A stretch of 64,000 nt of DNA, taken from positions 1 through 64,000 of the forward strand of contig NZ_VDCQ01000061.1 in NCBI RefSeq assembly GCF_006265175.1. The letters are read 5' to 3'. Position 1 is the first letter of the stretch. Each line of letters starts with the position of its first letter. The notes beneath the pieces are model-generated. The model was given only the letters and a program-made list of their open reading frames with translations, was not told the origin of the DNA and ran no database searches. Source of the DNA: Paenibacillus hemerocallicola. Lineage in GTDB: Bacteria > Bacillota > Bacilli > Paenibacillales > NBRC-103111. The position numbers were made by a program, and so were the translations under genes. Below are positions 35,734-43,488 of the stretch, one piece after another.

Positions 35734-36438
35734 TTAGAGCATTTCTACGGAATCGGAAAGCGATACTTCTCCACCCTGAATAACATTGGCATAAACGCCC
35801 AAGCACAGCCCGTAAGTATCGGATAAATGCTTCAGCAAACGCGGCTCGCGTCTCAGCTCGGCCTGGGCAAAAGTGGTCATGCCGCATCGTTCGGTCGTCT
35901 CGACGATCTCCAGCGTTACTCGGTCGCCGATGCGCAGCCGCCGGCCAACCCAACCGTGCTCCGACGGCTCGCTGCCGGCTACGTCGAGCAGCAGGTTGGG
36001 GCGGAACCGGCGCTCGTCGATCTGCATGCCGGGCAAGGCTAGGCGAAGTGCGGCGAGAGCCGCGCTCGTAACGATATGGACCGGCCCGGCATCGAAATGA
36101 GAGATGTCGGCCTCGCGCGTCAGTGCTACGGGCTGCCCAAGCACCTCCGACATCGCCGCATCCGTGTCGGAATCCGGCCCGGCGCGTTCCGTTCCATCGG
36201 GGAAAACGACCGTAAGCACGTCGTCCCGGTAATACGACCGAAATTCGAACAGACCGTCGATTTTCTGGAACCGGCGAGTCGTCTTGCCGCTGCCGAATTT
36301 GCCCTTCGCGTCATATACCGCATACAACCGATCGCCCTCAGCGCCGCGCGTGTCGAACTTGAGATGCCGGCAGGACTCCCCCAGCAACGATTTGACCGGG
36401 TAACGCCATAAGGCGCCCACCGTGCCGAAATGACTCAT
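35734..36438 (-). CDS. MOSC domain sulfur-carrier protein (YcbX/mARC-like)
   Basis: 234 residues from the ATG at 36438, which has GGGAGATGATAAA upstream and begins directly with the MOSC N-terminal strand (GTVGALWRYPVKSL). A longer frame upstream lacks a ribosome site. The C-terminal MOSC core has the reactive Cys185 in ETTERCGMTTF and LCLGVYANVIQGG near the end. Proteins of this kind bind the molybdenum cofactor and reduce N-hydroxylated compounds, as in YcbX and mARC. No ferredoxin domain is fused, so an electron donor must come from elsewhere. Stands alone on the minus strand. Confidence 0.87.
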   Translation of the reverse strand: MSHFGTVGALWRYPVKSLLGESCRHLKFDTRGAEGDRLYAVYDAKGKFGSGKTTRRFQKIDGLFEFRSYYRDDVLTVVFPDGTERAGPDSDTDAAMSEVLGQPVALTREADISHFDAGPVHIVTSAALAALRLALPGMQIDERRFRPNLLLDVAGSEPSEHGWVGRRLRIGDRVTLEIVETTERCGMTTFAQAELRREPRLLKHLSDTYGLCLGVYANVIQGGEVSLSDSVEML

Positions 36439-36626
36439 TTTATCATCTCCCGCATTTTTTCTTGTTTCAGTATAAACGGAAAATCCGATTATCGATACGG
36501 AAATTCCCGACATGCATATCGCATAGCTGACGTTGGCAAGAAACGACATCTCGAAATGGCGGAACTTTACACAAATTCCATACGTCTACTTAGTAGTAAA
36601 ATTGGCGGTATTGGGGGTTGGGGAGA

Positions 36627-37094
36627 ATGTCCGGGACTGTAGCGCGGGTCATGGCATGTCTGTTGGTTCTTGCAGTGTTGACCGCCTGCAATAACTATAC
36701 GTTGCAGGAAGCCAAGAAAAATGGCGATCTTATAGAAGGAACGCCGGATGGGCCTCTCAACATGGAAAAAATAACGCAATTCATAAAGGACGCAGATCAA
36801 TCCAAGGACAGCAAGCTGAGAATAACAAGCTACACCAAAGAAGGAGACGCTATCATTAGCGATCTGCATTTTGACGGGAAGAGCATTCATTACAGCTACG
36901 ATGATTCCAGGGATAAGTTTGGAGGCAAAACAAAGGGGAAATCGGAAACGACTTGCGTGAAGATGGACAAAAGGGATGCCGCCCGCGGCAATGCGAAAGG
37001 GACCCAATACGTCCTGACGGGCTGCATGGAAGCAATCGGCATGCCAAATGAAGCGGATCGACAAGAAGTCGTTGTCCTATTCGTTTACGACTAG
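36627..37094 (+). CDS. Lipoprotein with DUF4362-like domain
   Basis: About 155 residues. The N-terminus has a hydrophobic segment ending in the lipobox LTAC, so it should be a diacylglyceryl-cysteine lipoprotein on the outer face of the membrane. The mature part (NGDLIEGTPDGPLNMEKI, then ITSYTKEGDAIISDL and IHYSYDDSRDKFGG) resembles the DUF4362 family found in Bacillales lipoproteins. Start choice is uncertain: ATG 36627 is preceded by a GGGGG run about 10 bases upstream, and an in-frame TTG lies at 36618. Function unknown. Confidence 0.7.
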   Translation: MSGTVARVMACLLVLAVLTACNNYTLQEAKKNGDLIEGTPDGPLNMEKITQFIKDADQSKDSKLRITSYTKEGDAIISDLHFDGKSIHYSYDDSRDKFGGKTKGKSETTCVKMDKRDAARGNAKGTQYVLTGCMEAIGMPNEADRQEVVVLFVYD

Positions 37095-37323
37095 CGAAGG
37101 CTTGGCGTCCGTTCGTCGGCGCGAGCGGCTCCCGGGGCGATTGAGTCGTCTTATTACGGTATCGAACCGCACGCGGCTCTTTTCTTCGGATAAGTCGGCG
37201 GATCATGCGACCCGAGTTGGAGCATTGGCGAAAACGACTATAGATGTACTTTACTATAAATTGAAGAATCGGCTTGTGGTACACTTATACGAAACAAGCT
37301 CCTGCGCAAAGGGGGAAATTCGC

Positions 37324-38250
37324 GTGAAATCATTCAAGCCGGAGATGAGTATCGAGTCGGCGAAGCAATATTTGCAAGAAATAGAAACGGGCGACATTTC
37401 CGATATAACTCCGATCGAGATGGGGGAGCTCAGCAGAGTTTTCAGTTACCGCAAAGGCGACCAAGAGCTCGTTATCCATTTCAAGAGCAGCAGGGATAGT
37501 CTGGATAAAGCGAAATGGATCTACGATCGTTACGCCCGAGAACTGCCTGTTCCGAGGGTCGCAGAGGTTGGCACGCGCGGTCAGTTGCATTATTCCATTA
37601 CGGAGAAAGTGCAGGGCAAGCCGATTATCACCTTGCCTAAAGAGGAGATCGGTCGATTGATTCCCGAATTGATCGAACGGTTTGGCGCCATGAATCGGAT
37701 AGGCGTCGACAATTCCGCGGGGTATGGGTGGATATCGCCATCGGGAGAAGCCTCCTTTGCGAGTTGGACGGAATTTCTCGCTTCTACCTTTAAGGAAGAG
37801 CAGGAAGGATTTTACGAAGGCTGGACGTCGCTTTTCGAAAATGGATTTCTGGAGCGGGATTTGTTCGAGGAGATGTACGGGATCATGATCGATCTTGCCC
37901 AATATGCGCCGCGGGAGCGGTATTTGGTACACGGCGATTTCCACCTCGGCAACATGCTGTCCGACGGTCAAGGGATAACGGGCATCGTAGATTGGGAAAT
38001 GGCAATGTATGGGGATTTTATGTTCGATGCGGCGGTGCTGCACTTATGGGTTCCCCAACTGCAATTTCCGCAGCGCCTCCGCGAAGCCTGGGAGGAGAAG
38101 GGGCAGCCGATTCCGCACTTTGACAAGCGGCTACTGTGCTACCAGCTGTTAAAGGGTGTCGACGGGTTGAGATTTTACGCGAAGAAGGGAGACAAGCCCG
38201 GTTACGATTTTATAAAAGCCCGGTTGCACTCTTTGGCCGAGGGAAGATAA
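37324..38250 (+). CDS. APH-fold kinase (2), hygromycin-B 4-O-kinase-like
   Basis: 308 residues from the GTG at 37324 with AAAGGGGG 9 bases upstream. A longer frame upstream has no ribosome site. The C-lobe carries the catalytic loop VHGDFHLGNML with the HGD triad and the metal Asp in TGIVDWEMAMYGD, the arrangement of hygromycin-B 4-O-kinase (Hph) proteins, including the DWExAMYGD variant. The N-lobe has VIHFKS as the ATP-lysine strand region. The substrate is inferred as an aminoglycoside or similar sugar and is untested. It is not obviously operonic. Confidence 0.82.
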   Translation: MKSFKPEMSIESAKQYLQEIETGDISDITPIEMGELSRVFSYRKGDQELVIHFKSSRDSLDKAKWIYDRYARELPVPRVAEVGTRGQLHYSITEKVQGKPIITLPKEEIGRLIPELIERFGAMNRIGVDNSAGYGWISPSGEASFASWTEFLASTFKEEQEGFYEGWTSLFENGFLERDLFEEMYGIMIDLAQYAPRERYLVHGDFHLGNMLSDGQGITGIVDWEMAMYGDFMFDAAVLHLWVPQLQFPQRLREAWEEKGQPIPHFDKRLLCYQLLKGVDGLRFYAKKGDKPGYDFIKARLHSLAEGR

Positions 38251-38352
38251 GGATGACCGCCGGTATTCGGGGAAATCATTTCGACGAGTGCTTTATCGGT
38301 TGAAAAATCAGCAGCAGCGTAATTCGCGCGCACGAATCCCCGTGAATGGGGA

Positions 38353-38546
38353 GGAATAGCGGAACGAGCTTCCGCTATTTACCCGAAACCGGAGGATTTC
38401 CGTATAATAAAGGAACAGGGTTCCGTTAATTTGGAATTCAGGCCCTTTTCCATGCCGAAAAAGTCGAATTAGCGGATTCCCGTTCCGCTATGTTTCGGAG
38501 CGTTTCCAAACCCGCGACTTTAACGGAATACCTTTCCGCTATGCTT
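38353..38546. repeat. Palindromic ATARCGGAA motif cluster, copy C
   Basis: Four motif copies, with the central GG at 38361, 38412, 38474 and 38525. Intervals are 51, 62 and 51 bp, the same steps as in copy B. It lies between the hygromycin-kinase-like gene and the minisatellite. No conserved tail follows here. Confidence 0.75.
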
Positions 38547-38616
38547 GCTTCAGGAGTAGACCGGGAGGATAGGATAGACACGGCCGGAGAAAAAAAGGCT
38601 GACTGTACATGGTGTC

Positions 38617-39178
38617 CGCCTAAAGGAGTCCCTAAGGAGCCCTAAGGAGCCCTAAAGGAGCCCTAAAGGAGCCCTAAAGGAGTCCTAAAGGAGCCCTAAA
38701 GGAGCCCTAAAGGAGCCCTAAAGGAGCCCTAAAGGAGCCCTAAAGGAGCCCTAAAGGAGCCCTAAAGGAGCCCTAAAGGAGCCCTAAAGGAGCCCTAAAG
38801 GAGCCCTAAAGGAGCCCTAAAGGAGCCCTAAAGGAGCCCTAAAGGAGCCCTAAAGGAGCCCTAAAGGAGCCCTAAAGGAGCCCTAAAGGAGCCCTAAAGG
38901 AGCCCTAAAGGAGCCCTAAAGGAGCCCTAAAGGAGCCCTAAAGGAGCCCTAAAGGAGCCCTAAAGGAGCCCTAAAGGAGCCCTAAAGGAGCCCTAAAGGA
39001 GCCCTAAAGGAGCCCTAAAGGAGCCCTAAAGGAGCCCTAAAGGAGCCCTAAAGGAGCCCTAAAGGAGCCCTAAAGGAGCCCTGAAGGAGTCCTAAAGGAG
39101 TCCTAAAGGAGCCCCAAAGGAGCCCTAAGGAGCCCTAAAGGAGTCCTAAAGGAGCCCTAAAGGAGCCCTAAAGGAGAG
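38617..39178. repeat. 11-bp minisatellite, about 50 copies of CCCTAAAGGAG
   Basis: A 562-bp tandem array of CCCTAAAGGAG. Interior units are identical; variants (TCCTAAAGGAG, CCCTGAAGGAG, CCCCAAAGGAG, and 10-bp CCCTAAGGAG) sit at both ends. Because 11 is not a multiple of three and each unit contains TAA (minus strand TAG), all six frames are stopped every 33 bases, so it cannot encode protein. Each unit contains the ribosome-site-like AAGGAG and one A-run per helical turn. Confidence 0.95.
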
Positions 39179-39197
39179 GGCCCATTATTTCAAGCAA

Positions 39198-39243
39198 AAG
39201 AACCTGCAAATCCACATAAAGTGGAGATGCAGGTTCTTTTTTT
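39198..39243. terminator. Strong bidirectional-looking terminator after the minisatellite
   Basis: AAGAACCTGCA and TGCAGGTTCTT pair perfectly over 11 bp, enclosing a second hairpin TCCAC-ATAAA-GTGGA. T residues follow on the plus strand, and the minus strand ends in TTCTTTT. It may end transcripts of the minus-strand kinase at 39334 and block readthrough from the array. Confidence 0.8.
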
Positions 39244-39333
39244 GCGTAAATTTTGACGGGAGCTGCCCCATACCGTGCGCGCTATACCGTGCCGCATGGC
39301 AATGGCTGCGGCCGGATCCGCGCGCCTTGAAGC

Positions 39334-40176
39334 TTACTCTCCCGCCCAAGCGCTTTCCAGTACGGCGCGGTTCCGCAATATCCAGGCGGCGGATCGGGCT
39401 TTCCAGGCGAACCCCCAGAGCGGACCGTGACTGTCGGGAACGACATGGCGCTCGATCGCTTCTTCGGCGGTTTCGTGAACGATGACCGCTACGATGCGAT
39501 CCAGCAGACCGCGCCGCTGGTCCGCGGAAGCGCCGTAAGCATCGGCGAGCAGCCGGACTTGCCGGGCCCGGACTTCCAATGGCGGCAAACCGGCCATCGA
39601 GGCGACGTCGTCGTCGTGAAGCTGCGGAAACAGCCAGCACACTCGCGCGAGCTCCACCATCGGGTCGATGGGGCCGGCATATTCCCAGTCAATGAGCGCG
39701 ACTGGCATGCCGCCTCTTGTAACCGTATTCCATGGGGCTACGTCGCCGTGGCTCATGACATACCCGTTCTCGCCGCCCAGCTCGCGCAGAAACCAAGGCT
39801 GCCATTCGGCCTCCGCCGACGGCCGATAATCGGCAGTCGCCCGATGGAGCCGTCGCAGCAAGCGGCCGACTTCCATCAAGGCTTCGTCGCTCCAAGGACC
39901 GGGATGCACGAAGTCGCCTTCGACATAACCGAGCATCTCTCGATTGTTCGAGTCGAATCCCGAATCGACGATGCGGGGAGCCGCCCCGAATCCGATTTTT
40001 TCCAGATGCCGCAACAAAGTATGGACGCTGGACGTCCAACGATGTACGGGACGGAAGACGACATTGTCCCGTCGGTGCACGGATTTCGATGGCGACAGCA
40101 GCTTTTCGTTTTCGTTGCCGGCATCGTTTGTGCCGCCGTTTTGACTCGTCCCGTGATTGAAGTCGTTTTGCAACAT
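39334..40176 (-). CDS. APH-fold kinase (3)
   Basis: 280 residues on the minus strand, ATG behind GAAGGAAGGGA. It has the N-lobe hinge MLGYVEGDF, the catalytic loop MSHGDVAPWNTV with the HGD triad, and the metal Asp in ALIDWEYAGPIDP. This resembles the bacterial APH group that carries HGDxxPWN loops, of unknown or varied substrates. The first 35 residues are low-complexity, rich in Asn and Gly, before the nucleotide lobe. It is transcribed toward the terminator at 39198-39243. Confidence 0.83.
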   Translation of the reverse strand: MLQNDFNHGTSQNGGTNDAGNENEKLLSPSKSVHRRDNVVFRPVHRWTSSVHTLLRHLEKIGFGAAPRIVDSGFDSNNREMLGYVEGDFVHPGPWSDEALMEVGRLLRRLHRATADYRPSAEAEWQPWFLRELGGENGYVMSHGDVAPWNTVTRGGMPVALIDWEYAGPIDPMVELARVCWLFPQLHDDDVASMAGLPPLEVRARQVRLLADAYGASADQRRGLLDRIVAVIVHETAEEAIERHVVPDSHGPLWGFAWKARSAAWILRNRAVLESAWAGE

Positions 40177-40459
40177 GTAAGATCCCTTCCTTCTCGGAGG
40201 GGAAGCACGCAGTTTACCGGGCGACTATGCGCCAGTCCCTCCATTATTCGCCCTGAGCTTCAAATGGCTATCCATCACAACGCCTCCTTTTTAAACTAAA
40301 CATAGAGTAGCATCCGAAAAAGACGGAGGTCAACAAGCTTGTGCCTGTCGAATCTGCATTGGCTCGTCGTGGAATCGGGATGGCATTATTGAACCAATGA
40401 TCACTATATGTAAACCTCAATTCGCTAATCGATTGCTGGATGTGCGTAATCAGCGAATA

Positions 40460-40588
40460 GTGAACCTAATCTCATTGTTAGTGAACTTGAGTTCAGTAAC
40501 AGCTACTTTTGGTTTACTATCGTTCCATTTGCCGAGAAACGGGGCAAAATAGCGTAATGGGGTTCACAAATAAGCAAATTTGGTTCAC
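40460..40588. repeat. Two inverted tandem dimers of a 21-bp GTGAACC unit
   Basis: Two abutting 21-bp units on the plus strand (40460-40480, 40481-40501), each beginning GTGAAC, face two abutting 21-bp units in reverse orientation (40547-40567, 40568-40588), each ending GGTTCAC. The consensus is GTGAACCnnATTnnnnTATTn. The rest of 40177-40794 is AT-rich and holds no gene that I can support. Confidence 0.7.
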
Positions 40589-40794
40589 TATCGCCAGCCC
40601 GTGACATGAGTGGCGTATGTCCGATCTCCGTTCCCGCACCGCAGACGTGAAGTCGGTTGTATCAGCGATTGTGGATGAAATATTTCTTTACAGGTATATA
40701 ACCGAATGGTAATGTAAGAAAGTGAGCTTTACTTCATTTCGAAGCAAAATCGTTTCGCTTTGCCAATCCAGCGTATGACAAAGGAGGACTTGCC

Positions 40795-41283
40795 ATGTTG
40801 GCCGTTATTCAAAAAGCGGAAAACGGATATACCGCCCGCTACGAACGTCGTCTGAAGCATTCCGTCGAAAAGGTATGGGCATCGCTCACGGAAAACGAAA
40901 AGCTTGCCAAATGGTTTTCCGAGCTGCGGGTCGACGATCTTCGGGAGGGCGGGAGCATCAAGTTTGACATGCAGGACGGCACCTTCGAGGAAATGATCAT
41001 CCTCGAGCTTAAAACGAATTCCGTATTGGAGTATACATGGGGCGAGGATCGCGTCCGTTTCGAGCTGTATCCGGAGCCGGAAGGCTGTCGGCTCGTGTTC
41101 ATCGAGTTTATGACCAAGCTTACGGATCACACTTCGAAGGATCTCGCCGGCTGGCACGTATGTCTCGATGTGATCGAAGCGCTGCTGGACGGCAGGACGA
41201 TAGAGGATCGGAAAGAACATTGGGCGGTATGGCACGTCAAATATGTCCGGGCATTGGAGGAGTTTAGGTCTGCGCAGCCGTAA
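40795..41283 (+). CDS. SRPBCC/AHSA1-type protein (2)
   Basis: 162 residues, ATG behind AAAGGAGGA. The AHSA1-like START fold is indicated by ARYERRLKHSVEKVWASLTE, KLAKWFSELRVDD, and a strand pattern ending in a long helix with LAGWHVCLDVIEALL. It is distinct from the AHSA1 protein ending at 33293. It is 31 bp upstream of the DUF1835 gene and probably co-transcribed. Ligand unknown. Confidence 0.85.
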   Translation: MLAVIQKAENGYTARYERRLKHSVEKVWASLTENEKLAKWFSELRVDDLREGGSIKFDMQDGTFEEMIILELKTNSVLEYTWGEDRVRFELYPEPEGCRLVFIEFMTKLTDHTSKDLAGWHVCLDVIEALLDGRTIEDRKEHWAVWHVKYVRALEEFRSAQP

Positions 41284-41314
41284 GGGCTGTTCTTCGGTTG
41301 AAGGAGGGAGAGCG

Positions 41315-42349
41315 TTGGACGATTTCCGGAAGAAGCTGAGAGAACTGCAGCACGGAGAGGTCAATTCGATTTTGGATGACGTTCTGCGGATGACGGCGCA
41401 AAGTGCCGCCGAAGGGGAAGCGGAGCGGAGGACGCTTGCAGACCGGATCCTGCGGCTGTGGAGCGAGCGCGAGCAACAATCGCGGAGAAGCAGGCTGGGT
41501 GCGGACGAGATGCGACGCCATGTCCATATCGTGTTCGCCTTGTCCGACGCCGGTTCGTTAAAAGTAACGTTAAGCGAGCTCGGGAAACGTCTGGAGAATG
41601 AAGTGTTGGCGTTTAACGACTTGTTCTCCGTCGGACCGATCGGGAATTTGGATCAAGAGGAGGGGCAGCGGTGCAGGGAGCAATGGATGAACGAGCGGTT
41701 CCCCTCGCACAGAGGTTCCAGCTTCGCTAACCGGGAGAATCGGATCGAGCAAATGATTCAAACGCTCGGTAGCATACCCGAAAGCAAGTCCGTGACGATT
41801 TGGTGCGCCGATAATGCCCATGACCAGACAGGCTTGCGATTCGCCCTGCATCTGCTGGGGGATCGCAAGGGGCCGGTGCGCGTCGTGAACGCTTCGGACG
41901 CTTGCAAATCGTTCTCGCCTTATGCTGGAGACGAGCCGCCATACGCCTTGGGCCTTATTCCCAGGGAAATTTACGGGGAGATCGTGGGACGCTTCGAGTT
42001 GTTAGCTCCTATGGAGTCGGACGAGAGGCGGCAATATGAAGCGGAATGGCTGGAGCTGTCCGGGCAAGCGCATACGCTTCGCTTTTGGCGGAACGGGCGG
42101 ATTGTCGGAGTCGCGGAGGAAGTGCTGGATAGCGGTATAACGGGTGCGGTGCGCAAGCTTCGGTATGAGGTTGGTGAGGACGGATTCGTCAAGGCGGGCC
42201 GCGTCGTCGCCGAGGTGTTCGAGCATACGAATCAATTGGTCGGCGACTCGTTCCTCTCTTACCGGATGTGGAGGCTCATTAGCGATGGCGTCTTGGAATT
42301 CAAAGGGCTTCCGGGCGAGCTGTATCAGTACTCCGTTCGGCTTCGATAG
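41315..42349 (+). CDS. DUF1835/DUF3658 domain protein
   Basis: 344 residues, TTG start at 41315 chosen because AAGGAGGG lies six bases before it. A helical N-terminus (about 1-65) precedes HVHIVFALSDAGSLKVTL, the opening of DUF1835, and VLAFNDLFSVGPIGNL, typical of that family. The C-terminal part with FELLAPMESDERRQYEAEWL matches the companion DUF3658 region. These proteins are common in Bacillales and remain uncharacterised. It forms a likely two-gene operon with the SRPBCC protein and has its own terminator. Confidence 0.78.
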   Translation: MDDFRKKLRELQHGEVNSILDDVLRMTAQSAAEGEAERRTLADRILRLWSEREQQSRRSRLGADEMRRHVHIVFALSDAGSLKVTLSELGKRLENEVLAFNDLFSVGPIGNLDQEEGQRCREQWMNERFPSHRGSSFANRENRIEQMIQTLGSIPESKSVTIWCADNAHDQTGLRFALHLLGDRKGPVRVVNASDACKSFSPYAGDEPPYALGLIPREIYGEIVGRFELLAPMESDERRQYEAEWLELSGQAHTLRFWRNGRIVGVAEEVLDSGITGAVRKLRYEVGEDGFVKAGRVVAEVFEHTNQLVGDSFLSYRMWRLISDGVLEFKGLPGELYQYSVRLR

Positions 42350-42360
42350 TAGAAAAATGG

Positions 42361-42389
42361 GCAGCCGCGATTGTGTCGCGGCTGCTTTT
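42361..42389 (+). terminator. Terminator of the SRPBCC-DUF1835 pair
   Basis: GCAGCCGCGA and TCGCGGCTGC form a perfect 10-bp stem around TTGTG, then four T residues. Confidence 0.75.
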
Positions 42390-42615
42390 CGCTGTGCGCG
42401 GCGGGAATTTCCTTCGTAGCGTATCGTTTGTTGTCGGGTCTGCCCTTTACTCCTGATTTTGGCCGTGAGTGGATGACTGAAATATACAAATAATTTGCGC
42501 ATGCCGTCAATGGATGCGCTCTCATTTATACTCTATACTCAAAAGTATCGGATCCGATAAGCGTTAAGGGCATGCTGACATTTTCGCGAATGCGCGGCTT
42601 GCTGTTGAACCGTTT

Positions 42616-43392
42616 TTACAAGGCGTTGCTCTTCTTGAATTGAGCGGGGGTGACGTTCATCTTCTGCTTGAAAAATCGCGAGAAATGCGCCTGATCGAAA
42701 AAGCCCAGCGTTTCGGCGATTTGCTTCATGCTCAGTTCCGAATGGAGCAGGAGCGAGCACGCTTTGTTGAGCTTCAGCTGATGATACAGGCCCATGACGC
42801 TGCAGCCGAACTCCCGGTTGGCGATTCTTTCGAGGGTGGACGGACTGACGGCGAGACGGGACGCCAGCTCGCTAAGGCTCAGGTTGTCGGCCAAATGGAG
42901 ATTCATCAGAACGACCATTTTCGACCGGAAGCTCGTCTGACTGTCCAGCATCTGCAGGCAGCTTAACAGCATCGAATCCAGCAGGGCGGCCGTCTGCAGC
43001 TTGGCCAGCAGAGTAAACTGCCTGTTCTGCTCCTCCAGCTCGGGAATCGCGGCCAGTCGGTCGGAGCGGTCGAGCACGACGAAATCCTTGACCTGCTTCT
43101 CCATCAGGGCGACGATCCCCCTCTTGTCGTGCTGCTCGTTCAAATCGATGCCGATTTGGAGGTAGCCGTCGTCCGAAGCGAGCGCATGCGGGTGAAAAGG
43201 AGGGATGATGCACAGCTGCCCCCTCCCCAGACGGTGATGGACTCCGTTATGGGTCACGTACAGGACGCCCTTCGTCACCCAGATGATTTGGAACATCGGG
43301 TGGTCATGCTCGGGTAAGCGGTAACCCTTTTCCCGGGAGAGCAGATGCACGAGCTTGTATGGCTCGGGCAGCGGAGTGAAGGTTATCGACAT
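42616..43392 (-). CDS. AraC-family regulator with cupin sensor domain
   Basis: 258 residues from the ATG at 43392 (AGGTGA upstream). The longer minus-strand frame reaching 44478 only overlaps the divergent binding-protein gene. An N-terminal cupin (about 10-95, with YRLPEHDHPMFQIIWVTKG and LCIIPPFHPHAL) likely senses a sugar-like ligand. Two C-terminal helix-turn-helix motifs follow: LSELASRLAVSPSTLERI and MKQIAETLGFFDQAHFSRFF, then MNVTPAQFKK. It is divergent from the ABC binding protein, so it probably controls it. TGTCCACG direct repeats lie in the shared 96-bp promoter region. Confidence 0.88.
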   Translation of the reverse strand: MSITFTPLPEPYKLVHLLSREKGYRLPEHDHPMFQIIWVTKGVLYVTHNGVHHRLGRGQLCIIPPFHPHALASDDGYLQIGIDLNEQHDKRGIVALMEKQVKDFVVLDRSDRLAAIPELEEQNRQFTLLAKLQTAALLDSMLLSCLQMLDSQTSFRSKMVVLMNLHLADNLSLSELASRLAVSPSTLERIANREFGCSVMGLYHQLKLNKACSLLLHSELSMKQIAETLGFFDQAHFSRFFKQKMNVTPAQFKKSNAL

Positions 43393-43402
43393 TGCGTTCA
43401 CC

Positions 43403-43450
43403 TGTCCACGGTTCGAATTTGCTGTAAATTTACTTGAATTGTCCACGATT
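43403..43450. promoter_or_regulatory. Direct-repeat operator candidate between araC-type gene and binding-protein gene
   Basis: TGTCCACGGTT (43403-43413) and TGTCCACGATT (43440-43450) are near-identical direct repeats with starts 37 bp apart, in the 96-bp divergent promoter region. Direct half-sites are typical of AraC-type regulators. Confidence 0.5.
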
Positions 43451-43488
43451 GTCAATGACCCGTACGAATGCAAAGGGAGGTCAAGACG

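Noticed and set aside
38617-39178. Possible CRISPR array
   Set aside because: Units are 11 bp with no spacers and no cas genes are nearby.
38617-39178. Possible protein repeat region
   Set aside because: An 11-bp period with TAA and TAG in each unit stops all six frames.
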